Assembly (NCBI GenBank): GCA_900552075.1
Contig: URYL01000011.1
Span: 1-64,000 of the forward strand
Direction: 5' to 3'
Length of the DNA stretch: 64,000 nucleotides
Source of the DNA: an uncultured Bacteroides sp.
Lineage (GTDB): Bacteria; Bacteroidota; Bacteroidia; Bacteroidales; Bacteroidaceae
The notes beneath the pieces were generated by a model. The model was not told the DNA's origin and ran no database searches. It saw only the letters and a program-made list of their open reading frames with translations. This document shows positions 34,498 through 42,277 of this stretch, in pieces. The first letter of the stretch is position 1. The number at the start of each line of letters is the position of its first letter. The translations under genes and the position numbers were made by a program.

Positions 34498-36120
34498 ATG
34501 AAAAATATAATCAGATTATTTTCCACATGCCTGCTCACTTCAGCCTTGATTGGCAGTACGGCATGTACCAGCTTATTGGACGACAGCTATGGACAGGTAG
34601 TGTCCAGCAAATACTCTCCGAAGACAGAAGAAGAAGTCAGCTACCTGGTAAACGCAGCTTATATCCCTTGGAGAGAGACCTTGTTACAATGGAACGGCGT
34701 GGTCCGCTCACAGGAACTGTGTGCCGACCAGGATGTGATTCCGGCACGCGACGGTACAGGATGGGTGGACGGATACATCTACAAGCGCTGGCACCAGCAT
34801 ACCTGGACCACGGAAGACGACGGTGTGCTGCAAGGATGGGAACGTACCTACAACGGAGTGAACACCTGCAACCGTATCCTTTCGCAGATAGAAGAAGGTA
34901 CCATTAACGTGGAAGACGATACCAAAGCTGCATTGATAGCCGAACTGAAGGTGTTGCGTGCCTCCTACTATTACATCCTGATCGACCTCTATGGAAATGT
35001 GCCTCTGGTAACCGACTTCAAGGATGAATCGCTCCCCAAGCAGGCTACCCGCAAAGAAGTGTTCGATTTTATCGTGAAAGAAATCAAAGACAACATCGAC
35101 CTGCTTTCTGAAACTCCGAGAGGATACTACTACGGACGTTTCAACAAGTGGGCTGCCCACACCCTGCTGGCCAAGATGTACCTGAATGCGGAAATCTGGG
35201 CCGGAGAAGCTCACTGGCAAGACTGCATCGACGAATGTCAGGCCGTGATTGACTTTGCAAACGCTACAAACGAATACGGACTGGAAGAAAAACAGAAAAA
35301 CGTGTTCATCACTCAGAACGAGAACTCCAAGGAAATCATCTTCGCTCTTCCCTTCGATGAAATCTACGTGACGGGATGGAATGATTTCGACTTCCACATG
35401 TATACGTTAGCTGCCGAAAACCAGGATACTTATCAGTTCACCGAAAGACCGTGGGGAGGTGTGTGTGCCATTCCTCAGTTCATCGATTCTTTCGACCCGG
35501 ACGACCTGCGCTTAAAAGAAAATTACATCCAAGGACCACAGCTCACGGCATCCGGCGAACCGCTACAACGCAGTGACGGCAAAGGACAGCTCATCTATAT
35601 CAATGAAGTGCCCTCCATTGAAAGTTCTGACTCCGGACACGGCTACCGCTGGGGTAAATTTGAATACGCCAAAGGCATTACCAACCGTCTGAGCAACGAC
35701 TGGCCGTTGCTCCGCTATGCCGATGTGCTGATGATGAAGGCAGAAGCCCTGATGCGTTCCGGACAGCCCGGAGCCGGCGCACTGGTCACCGAAGTACGTA
35801 AACGTGCTTTTGAAGACCCGAACAAAGCAATCGTAACCGATGCGGAACTGGAAGGCGGAAGCTGCTATGACTACGGACGCCGGGATACCAATATGGAAAC
35901 TCACGAAGGCGGAGCGGACATCAAGTACGGCCGTTTCCTGGACGAACTGGGATGGGAATTCTGTCAGGAAGGCAGACGCCGCCAAGATATGGTCCGTTTC
36001 GGAGTCTTCACCACGAAGTCTTGGTTCTCACACGACAAGAGCAACCCGAACAGAAACCTCTTCCCGATTCCGAACAAGGCCATGCTGACCAACAGTAACC
36101 TGGTTCAGAATCCGCAATAA
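34498..36120 (+). CDS. SusD-family surface glycan-binding lipoprotein
   Basis: 540-residue lipoprotein that binds glycan at the cell surface and caps the SusC barrel. Lipobox GSTAC gives Cys23, followed by TSLLDD. SusD features: SYLVNAAYIPWRE, ERTYNGVNTCNRILSQIEE (TPR-like helices), AELKVLRASYYYILIDLYGN, and the C-terminal LGWEFCQEGRRRQDMVRFG with the invariant E-x-x-R-R-x-D-x-x-R-x-G pattern, ending LFPIPNKAMLTNSNLVQNPQ. Binding aromatics cannot be assigned by eye. It lies 17 bases after susC with a strong terminator after it. Confidence 0.95.
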   Translation: MKNIIRLFSTCLLTSALIGSTACTSLLDDSYGQVVSSKYSPKTEEEVSYLVNAAYIPWRETLLQWNGVVRSQELCADQDVIPARDGTGWVDGYIYKRWHQHTWTTEDDGVLQGWERTYNGVNTCNRILSQIEEGTINVEDDTKAALIAELKVLRASYYYILIDLYGNVPLVTDFKDESLPKQATRKEVFDFIVKEIKDNIDLLSETPRGYYYGRFNKWAAHTLLAKMYLNAEIWAGEAHWQDCIDECQAVIDFANATNEYGLEEKQKNVFITQNENSKEIIFALPFDEIYVTGWNDFDFHMYTLAAENQDTYQFTERPWGGVCAIPQFIDSFDPDDLRLKENYIQGPQLTASGEPLQRSDGKGQLIYINEVPSIESSDSGHGYRWGKFEYAKGITNRLSNDWPLLRYADVLMMKAEALMRSGQPGAGALVTEVRKRAFEDPNKAIVTDAELEGGSCYDYGRRDTNMETHEGGADIKYGRFLDELGWEFCQEGRRRQDMVRFGVFTTKSWFSHDKSNPNRNLFPIPNKAMLTNSNLVQNPQ

Positions 36121-36154
36121 AACAAGAAGCCAACACATCCGAACAATAGGATAA

Positions 36155-36202
36155 AAAACTCCCCTATTTCCTTCTTATTAAGTTTGGAAATAAGGGAGTT
36201 TT
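36155..36202. terminator. Bidirectional terminator after susD
   Basis: AAAACTCCCCTATTTCC pairs with GGAAATAAGGGAGTTTT (36186-36202), one mismatch, loop 14 bases. It serves susD (plus) and the PEP-binding protein gene (minus). Confidence 0.8.
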
Positions 36203-36221
36203 CCATTTTAACAGAATGGAA

Positions 36222-39188
36222 TCAGTTTTCCGGCAGTTCCACCACCCCCAATTTTTTCTTCCCGTCCATCTTCACGGTGAGCGGTTTTTCAAACCGTACC
36301 CAACGGAGGAACTTCGTTTCTTCTACGGCGGGCATACTGTCAAGCAATGCCTGGTTGTAGATGCCGTCGTTCATGTAGGCATTGATGGTGAAATAGCCCA
36401 CCCCGAACGAAGTCAGGTTCTGGAAGAAATGGGTGCCCTGACTGGGGTCTACCCGATAATTGGTCAGCCCTGCTTCCACGATAATCCGGGCCGCCGAAAT
36501 GTTGGGCCATTTCACCGGTATACCGAGCCAGGTATCGCTGCTGCCCCAGCGTCCGGGACCCACTAGAATGTAATGCTTGCCTTCGTCGAGGAAGCGGCGG
36601 TTGAGCTTTTCGATGTCGTAGGCTATCAGCTGGTTGTTGGAGGCGGAATAGCCTTCGGTCTTCACATAGATGACGTCCTGCAGGTCGTCCATCACGCCAT
36701 GCCCCAGTGAGTTTTCGCTCTTGAGCAGGAGCTTTTCTTCCGGCACCTGGGTCAAGTCTTCGTCCAACCCAGCTTTCACATCGACCATCGGACGGATTTG
36801 CAGCAGGTAGAACACACCGCTCTTGGTACGCGCATCCAGATTGACGGCAAACTCAATTTCTACCGGACGGCGCATCTCGCCCTGACCATATTTCTGCACA
36901 AGCTGAAGGATGCGGGCCAAGGGGAAGACGTCGTGCTGGAGGATGTTGGCAAAGGTGATGAGCTTTCGCCCGCCGAGATAGATACCGTCGCGTATCACCA
37001 TGTCATACGGGTCGTAGGTCGAGGCGATGAAGTTCAAGGCGCCGTCGGCCTCAGCATCTTTTACATGGAGCTTCAGCAGGTTGAACCCGTCATCAAGAGA
37101 GAAGTTCTGCCCCAGGTTTTTCAGGTCGAGGGCATAGAAGCGGGTCTGGGTCTCGCGCAAGGCGATTTCCATCTCGCTGGTCTGAAGCACCTGCGTGGGG
37201 TGGTACGGACAGACACGCAAGGTGAGGCCGCCATCGACAATGTATTTTCCAAGTCCCAGTGCCAGGCTCACCGTGCCTTCTTCGGCCAGTTCGTCGTTGA
37301 TGGGATAATAGTTGATGGAACGGGCCACACCGGAGATGGCTGGATAGTAGCGGTCGCCGTACTGGGTGCCGACCACTTCCTGGAGGATGACGGCCATCTT
37401 TTCCTGGTCGATGACGTTGCTGGTGGCCTGCATATAGGCCTTGCTATCCTTATAATATACGGAGGCATACACGCCCTTGATGGCATCGCTCAACATGCGG
37501 AGCATTTCATACTTGTCGTCCAGATAGGGAATCATATAGGTGGAATAGATACCGGCGAACGGCTGGTAGTGGGAGTCTTCCAGCAGACTGGACGAACGGA
37601 TGGCAATGGGGGCCTTGACGGCATCGAAGAAGGCGAAAAAGTCTTCCACCAGACTGTCGGGCAGCTTGGCCCGAAGGAAAGCCTGCAGAATCACGTCGTC
37701 GTCGGCATCACTCAAGGCTATCTGATACAGCTGGTTAGAGTCCATAAACTCATCAAACACATCGGTACAGAGCACCACGGTTTTCGGAATCATGACCGAG
37801 GCATTCTCAAACTCGTCGAACTCGGGATGACGCTTCACCATGTTGTCGATAAAGGCCAATCCGCGCCCCTTGCCTCCCAAAGAGCCGTCGCCGATACGAG
37901 CAAAATTGGAGTAACGGTCGAAACGGTCGCGCTGGAACACGGCCACCACGCCCTGGTTTTTCATCTTGCGGTATTTCACGATGGCCTCGAAAATAATCTG
38001 CCGATGTGCGTCGATGTCTTGAAGCGATTCCCACGTAATCTGTTTCAGAAACTCGGCTACCGGGAAAATGGCACGCGAATACAGCCAGCGCGAGATGTGG
38101 TTGCGGCTGATGTGGTAGAGGAAGGATTCGGCCGGAATGGCGAAAATCACGTTCTGCAATTCTTTCAGGTTATGGATGCGGGCCACTTCCTTCAAGGTAT
38201 GGGGATCACGGAAGATGAAGTCGCCGAAACCGAAATTGTCCGACACGGCTTCGCGCAGGTCGATGTTCATCTTCTTGGAGTTCTTGTCGATGAACACGGC
38301 ATCCAATTCCGGGGCATATTGGCGGTTGCTTTCTTCGGCCGACTGCAGAATCAACGGGATGAATGGGTCGTGCCTGCGTATCTCACGCAGCAAACTTACC
38401 CCTGCCTCCGGGTCGTTTACGCCTCCACGAGGGAAACGGGCATCGGAAATGACCCCCAGCATGTTATGCTCGTACTTGTTATACAAGTCCATGGCCTCCT
38501 CGTACGAACGGGCCAGCACGATTTTAGGACGTCCGCGCATACGCAGCGTACGCTGGTGCTCGTTCAGGGCTTCGGTGGCAAACTCCTGGCTCTGGCGGAG
38601 CACGAACTTGTAGAGATTGGGCAGCACGGACGAATAGAAGCGGATGGAGTCTTCCACGAGCAGAATCATCTGCACACCGATTTCCTTGATGTCGTGCTCC
38701 AGGTTCATCTTGTCCTCAATCAACTTGATGATGGACACCAGCAGGTCGGTATTCCCCAGCCAGCAGAACACGTATTCAAAGATGCTCAGGTCCTCGTGTT
38801 CCATCCGTTCCTTGATGCCATGCGAAAAAGGAGTCAGCACCACCAGCGGCAAATGAGGATACTCCCGCTTGATGTCGCGGGCGATGTCGAAGGTATCGCT
38901 GTTGTCGGAACCGGGCATACAAATGACCAGATCGAACATGGTGTTGCGCAACTGCTCCCATGCTTCCTCTCCCGTGGACACTTGGGTAAAACGGGGCGGA
39001 TAGCGCAGGCTCAGGTTCATGTATTCATTAAAAATCTTCTCATCGATGCGGCCGTCATCTTCAAGCATGAACGCGTCGTACGGATTGGCCACCAGCAGGA
39101 CATTGAATATTCGCTTTGTCATCAGATTGGCAAACTGCGTATCCTTGAAATAAAGCTGCCGGAGTTTAATTCTCAGGTTGTTTAGCAT
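36222..39188 (-). CDS. Tandem receiver-like domains fused to PEP-synthase N-terminal (ATP-grasp) domain
   Basis: 988 residues from ATG 39188; 36 upstream codons have no good promoter position and are left out. Residues about 27-160 look like a degenerate receiver: the phosphate-accepting Asp is lost (FDLVICMPGSDN). Residues about 172-320 are a second receiver with its key residues: acidic pair Glu179-Asp180, Asp249 (GVISDARFPRGG), Lys302. From about 430 to 870 is the pyruvate phosphate dikinase/PEP synthase N-terminal ATP-binding domain (IGDGSLGGKGRGLAFIDNM, IAIRSSSLLEDSHYQPFAGI, LLQIRPMVDVKAG). No phosphohistidine swivel motif or PEP-binding barrel is visible, so it is unlikely to be a complete PEP synthase despite common annotation. 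Substrate and partner are unknown. It is divergent from glutamate dehydrogenase gene 2. Confidence 0.85.
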   Translation of the reverse strand: MLNNLRIKLRQLYFKDTQFANLMTKRIFNVLLVANPYDAFMLEDDGRIDEKIFNEYMNLSLRYPPRFTQVSTGEEAWEQLRNTMFDLVICMPGSDNSDTFDIARDIKREYPHLPLVVLTPFSHGIKERMEHEDLSIFEYVFCWLGNTDLLVSIIKLIEDKMNLEHDIKEIGVQMILLVEDSIRFYSSVLPNLYKFVLRQSQEFATEALNEHQRTLRMRGRPKIVLARSYEEAMDLYNKYEHNMLGVISDARFPRGGVNDPEAGVSLLREIRRHDPFIPLILQSAEESNRQYAPELDAVFIDKNSKKMNIDLREAVSDNFGFGDFIFRDPHTLKEVARIHNLKELQNVIFAIPAESFLYHISRNHISRWLYSRAIFPVAEFLKQITWESLQDIDAHRQIIFEAIVKYRKMKNQGVVAVFQRDRFDRYSNFARIGDGSLGGKGRGLAFIDNMVKRHPEFDEFENASVMIPKTVVLCTDVFDEFMDSNQLYQIALSDADDDVILQAFLRAKLPDSLVEDFFAFFDAVKAPIAIRSSSLLEDSHYQPFAGIYSTYMIPYLDDKYEMLRMLSDAIKGVYASVYYKDSKAYMQATSNVIDQEKMAVILQEVVGTQYGDRYYPAISGVARSINYYPINDELAEEGTVSLALGLGKYIVDGGLTLRVCPYHPTQVLQTSEMEIALRETQTRFYALDLKNLGQNFSLDDGFNLLKLHVKDAEADGALNFIASTYDPYDMVIRDGIYLGGRKLITFANILQHDVFPLARILQLVQKYGQGEMRRPVEIEFAVNLDARTKSGVFYLLQIRPMVDVKAGLDEDLTQVPEEKLLLKSENSLGHGVMDDLQDVIYVKTEGYSASNNQLIAYDIEKLNRRFLDEGKHYILVGPGRWGSSDTWLGIPVKWPNISAARIIVEAGLTNYRVDPSQGTHFFQNLTSFGVGYFTINAYMNDGIYNQALLDSMPAVEETKFLRWVRFEKPLTVKMDGKKKLGVVELPEN

Positions 39189-39224
39189 GGTATCTTTTTT
39201 TAAGCTTATTCTTTTTATAAAAAC

Positions 39225-39255
39225 AAAAATCGGAAATTCACCTGATTTTTGCAAA
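39225..39255 (-). promoter_or_regulatory. Promoter of the receiver/PEP-binding gene
   Basis: Minus strand: TTTG at 39252-39255, 19-base spacer, GATTTTTG at 39225-39232 (one mismatch to TAnnTTTG). Its -7 and -33 parts lie in an imperfect inverted repeat, CAAAAATCGG with CCTGATTTTTG, which may be an operator. Confidence 0.45.
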
Positions 39256-39322
39256 TCTTTCTTGAGCGATGGTGAAAAACTATCAAAATTCAACCTAAAG
39301 TACGAAAAATACAGGGAAAAGC

Positions 39323-39352
39323 TTTGTCAGTACAAGTAAATTCCTATCTTTG
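39323..39352 (+). promoter_or_regulatory. gdhA: Promoter of second glutamate dehydrogenase gene
   Basis: TTTG (39323-39326), 18-base spacer, TATCTTTG (39345-39352): both boxes match the Bacteroides consensus. Translation start at ATG 39398 gives a leader of about 40 bases. Confidence 0.6.
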
Positions 39353-39397
39353 CATATACAAAATATTTCATTTTGTCAGACCTTAAATTATTTGATT

Positions 39398-40735
39398 ATG
39401 GACATTAATAAGATCATGTCATCACTGGAAGCCAAGCATCCAGGTGAATCTGAGTACCTTCAGGCAGTGAGAGAAGTATTGCTTTCTATCGAAGATATTT
39501 ACAACCAGCACCCCGAATTTGAAAAGGCTAAAATCATTGAACGGCTGGTAGAACCCGACCGTATCTTTACTTTCCGTGTCACATGGGTGGACGACAAAGG
39601 AGAAGTACAGACCAACCTTGGCTACCGTGTGCAGTTCAACAACGCCATCGGCCCGTACAAGGGAGGTATCCGTTTCCATGCTTCAGTCAACTTGTCCATA
39701 CTGAAGTTCCTGGGATTTGAACAGACTTTCAAGAATGCACTGACCACCCTGCCGATGGGCGGTGGAAAGGGAGGTTCCGACTTCTCTCCACGCGGAAAGA
39801 GCAATGCGGAAATCATGCGTTTCTGTCAGGCTTTCATGCTGGAACTGTGGCGCCATCTGGGCCCGGACATGGATGTGCCGGCAGGTGACATCGGTGTGGG
39901 CGGACGCGAAGTGGGCTACATGTTCGGCATGTACAAGAAACTGACGCGTGAGTTCACCGGAACTTTCACAGGCAAAGGACTGGAATTCGGCGGTTCGCTG
40001 ATTCGTCCGGAAGCTACGGGCTTCGGAGGCTTGTATTTCGTGAAACACATGCTCGACGCAAAGGGAGTTGATATAAAAGGAAAGACAGTGGCCATTTCAG
40101 GCTTCGGCAACGTGGCCTGGGGAGCTGCTACCAAAGCTACGCAACTGGGCGCCAAAGTGGTGACCATCTCCGGACCGGACGGCTACATTTATGACCCGGA
40201 CGGCATTGCGGGAGAGAAAATTGACTATATGCTGGAATTGCGTGCTTCGGGCAACGACATCGTAGCACCGTATGCAGAGAAATTCCCGGGAGCTACCTTC
40301 GTGCCGGGACGCCGCCCATGGGAGGTGAAAGTGGACATCGCCCTGCCTTGTGCGACCCAGAACGAGCTGAACGGCGAAGATGCACAGCAGCTCATCAAGA
40401 ACCACGTGCTCTGCGTAGGAGAAATTTCCAACATGGGATGTACGCCGGAAGCCATCGACGCGTTCATTGAACACAAGATGATGTATGCACCGGGCAAGGC
40501 TGTCAATGCGGGCGGAGTGGCTACCTCCGGACTGGAAATGAGCCAGAACGCCATGCACCTGAGCTGGACCGCACAGGAAGTGGACGACAAACTGCACCAG
40601 ATTATGCACAACATCCACGAACAGTGCGTGAAGTACGGTACGGAAAGCGACGGATACATCAATTATGTGAAGGGTGCCAACATTGCCGGATTCATGAAAG
40701 TGGCTCATGCCATGATGGCCCAAGGAATTGTATAA
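39398..40735 (+). CDS. gdhA: Glutamate dehydrogenase (NADP-type), paralogue 2
   Basis: 445 residues from ATG 39398 (MDINKIMSSLEAKHPG); an in-frame TTG at 39350 lies in the -7 box. Converts 2-oxoglutarate and ammonia to glutamate. Motifs as in paralogue 1: GPYKGGIRFHASVNLSILKF, PMGGGKGGSDFSPRGKSN, PAGDIGVGGREVGYMFG; its dinucleotide fold reads ISGFGNVAWGAATKATQLGA. After the second strand it has TISGPDGYI where paralogue 1 has TMSDSDGYI. This difference sits where NAD versus NADP preference is set, so the two copies may differ in cofactor. I recall a gdhA/gdhB pair close together in B. thetaiotaomicron, where one copy uses both coenzymes; the match is from memory. Confidence 0.93.
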   Translation: MDINKIMSSLEAKHPGESEYLQAVREVLLSIEDIYNQHPEFEKAKIIERLVEPDRIFTFRVTWVDDKGEVQTNLGYRVQFNNAIGPYKGGIRFHASVNLSILKFLGFEQTFKNALTTLPMGGGKGGSDFSPRGKSNAEIMRFCQAFMLELWRHLGPDMDVPAGDIGVGGREVGYMFGMYKKLTREFTGTFTGKGLEFGGSLIRPEATGFGGLYFVKHMLDAKGVDIKGKTVAISGFGNVAWGAATKATQLGAKVVTISGPDGYIYDPDGIAGEKIDYMLELRASGNDIVAPYAEKFPGATFVPGRRPWEVKVDIALPCATQNELNGEDAQQLIKNHVLCVGEISNMGCTPEAIDAFIEHKMMYAPGKAVNAGGVATSGLEMSQNAMHLSWTAQEVDDKLHQIMHNIHEQCVKYGTESDGYINYVKGANIAGFMKVAHAMMAQGIV

Positions 40736-40858
40736 GCATTAAGAATCATTAAATAACCCTTGGAGAGAAAGTAAAGTCTAAAATTTTACCGTATATTTGA
40801 AAGCTTTAATTTTAGCACAAAATCTCGTTTAGTTGTATTTGTATTTTGTATTGTAGCT

Positions 40859-40905
40859 TGCGCTATCCAGCCTGTGAAGGTCTGATAGCGCATTTTTTAT
40901 TTTTG
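40859..40905 (+). terminator. Terminator downstream of glutamate dehydrogenase gene 2
   Basis: TGCGCTATC (40859-40867), 16-base loop, GATAGCGCA (40884-40892), then TTTTTTATTTTT. It lies 124 bases after the stop codon, so the message would carry a long 3' tail; I see no gene in that tail. Confidence 0.75.
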
Positions 40906-40923
40906 CAAGAAAGGAAAGGATAC

Positions 40924-40955
40924 AAAAAAAAGGCCTTGCCCAAGCAAGACCTTTT
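40924..40955 (-). terminator. Terminator of the tRNA-His pair
   Basis: Inverted repeat AAAAAGGCCTTGC with GCAAGACCTTTTT, short loop. Read on the minus strand it follows the tRNA genes and runs into seven T residues. Confidence 0.7.
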
Positions 40956-40960
40956 TAAGG

Positions 40961-41035
40961 GGTGACTAGTGGGACTCGAACCCACGACATTCAGAACCAC
41001 AATCTGACGCTCTAACCAACTGAACTATAGTCACC
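40961..41035 (-). tRNA. tRNA-His (GTG), copy 2
   Basis: Minus strand. Cloverleaf with acceptor GTGACTA/TAGTCAC, anticodon loop TTGTGGT (anticodon GTG), T-loop GGGTTCGAGTCCC. A G at the -1 position faces C73, the histidine identity pair. The CCA tail is not encoded. The copy at 41071-41145 is identical. Confidence 0.93.
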
Positions 41036-41070
41036 ATGTTGGTATGAAAAACGTTAAAAAAATGAAGGAG

Positions 41071-41145
41071 GGTGACTAGTGGGACTCGAACCCACGACAT
41101 TCAGAACCACAATCTGACGCTCTAACCAACTGAACTATAGTCACC
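41071..41145 (-). tRNA. tRNA-His (GTG), copy 1
   Basis: Same sequence as the copy at 40961-41035, separated by 35 bases; the pair is a tandem duplication transcribed leftward. Anticodon GTG, G at -1, no encoded CCA. Confidence 0.93.
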
Positions 41146-41232
41146 ATGTTGGCTTCCTTTTCAAAAGCGATTGCAAAGGTAGAGGATTTTTTCGAAACTG
41201 CAAACATTTCATCGAAAAAATCCTCCAAAATC

Positions 41233-42111
41233 TCAATATATTGCCTTTTTCCCGGCCAGCAGCGTATTCTTCATCAAAGAAACAATGGTCATCGGTCCTA
41301 CTCCACCGGGCACCGGCGTGATGTAAGAACACTTGGGAGCCACTTCGTCAAACTTCACATCTCCGGTAAGCTTGAAACCTGATTTCTTGGATGCATCGGG
41401 CACACGGGTAGTCCCCACATCGATTACGACTGCTCCTTCTTTCACCATATCGGCTTTTACAAAGTTAGGCTGCCCCATCGCGGCAATCAGGATATCGGCT
41501 TCCTGACATTCCTTTACCAGATCCTTGCTCCGGCTATGACACACCGTGACAGTAGCATCGCCCGGCACGGCCTTCTGCATCATCAGCATAGCCATCGGTT
41601 TTCCCACAATATTGCTCCGGCCCAAAATGACGCATTTCTTTCCGCACGTATCAATCTGGTAACGCCGCAAGAGCTCCATAATACCATTCGGAGTGGCTGA
41701 GATATAACAAGGAAGGCCGATGGACAAACGTCCTACATTAATAGGATGGAAGCCGTCGACATCCTTCCGGTAATCAATGGTCTCAATCACTTTCTGCTCT
41801 GAGATATGGGAAGGCAACGGAAGCTGCACGATGAAACCATCTACATCGGCATCGGCATTCAATTCACGCACCTTGGCCAGAAGTTCTTCTTCCGTCACAT
41901 CCGATTCGTAACGAATCAAAGTGGACTTGAAGCCGCACACTTCGCATGCTTTCACCTTTGCCGCCACATACGTCTCACTGCCCCCATCGTGCCCCACCAG
42001 AATGGCAGCCAGATGAGGACGCTTTCCTCCTTTCGCCACAATATCGGCCACTTCGGCAGCGATTTCCTTTTTCACTTGTTCAGAAACTGCTTTTCCGTCG
42101 ATTAATGTCAT
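41233..42111 (-). CDS. folD: Methylenetetrahydrofolate dehydrogenase/cyclohydrolase
   Basis: Bifunctional cytoplasmic enzyme that interconverts 5,10-methylene-THF, methenyl-THF and 10-formyl-THF using NADP, feeding purine and formyl-Met synthesis. 292 residues, normal length. Shows SETYVAAKVKACEVCGFKST with the catalytic lysine, GFIVQLPLPSHI, DVDGFHPINVGRL, the NADP-binding GRSNIVGKPMAMLM, and TPVPGGVGPMTIVSLMKNTL. Single gene between the tRNA-His pair and a divergent amidase gene; a -7 box TACATTTG lies on the minus strand at 42142-42149. Other folate genes in the window are folB and 5-formyl-THF cyclo-ligase. Confidence 0.97.
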   Translation of the reverse strand: MTLIDGKAVSEQVKKEIAAEVADIVAKGGKRPHLAAILVGHDGGSETYVAAKVKACEVCGFKSTLIRYESDVTEEELLAKVRELNADADVDGFIVQLPLPSHISEQKVIETIDYRKDVDGFHPINVGRLSIGLPCYISATPNGIMELLRRYQIDTCGKKCVILGRSNIVGKPMAMLMMQKAVPGDATVTVCHSRSKDLVKECQEADILIAAMGQPNFVKADMVKEGAVVIDVGTTRVPDASKKSGFKLTGDVKFDEVAPKCSYITPVPGGVGPMTIVSLMKNTLLAGKKAIY

Positions 42112-42141
42112 AAATACTCCTTTCTAATTTTATGATTCATA

Positions 42142-42149
42142 CAAATGTA
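42142..42149 (-). promoter_or_regulatory. folD: -7 box for folD
   Basis: Minus strand reads TACATTTG, 31 bases before the folD ATG. No -33 TTTG at the expected spacing. Confidence 0.45.
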
Positions 42150-42253
42150 GGAAATTTAAAACAAAGACCTGCTTATTTTTCGGTTTTTATAGCAATTATT
42201 ACAGCAATAGAATAAATCTTCCGGCAACAGAAAGTTAGTCGACAAAAAAATAT

Positions 42254-42261
42254 TAACTTTG
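42254..42261 (+). promoter_or_regulatory. -7 box for the amidase operon
   Basis: TAACTTTG, 16 bases before the ATG at 42278. The leader would be short (about 10 bases). Confidence 0.45.
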
Positions 42262-42277
42262 TCCCGTTATTTAAATT

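Noticed and set aside
36798..39185. 795-codon open frame on the plus strand
   Set aside because: It lies wholly antisense to the receiver/PEP-synthase-N-domain gene, whose translation matches known domains; the antisense product is repetitive in His/Gly/Val and shows no domain.
40736..40858. Small RNA between glutamate dehydrogenase gene 2 and its terminator
   Set aside because: There are TATTTTG-like words near 40840, but none matches TAnnTTTG with a -33, so the region is more simply the 3' tail of the upstream message.
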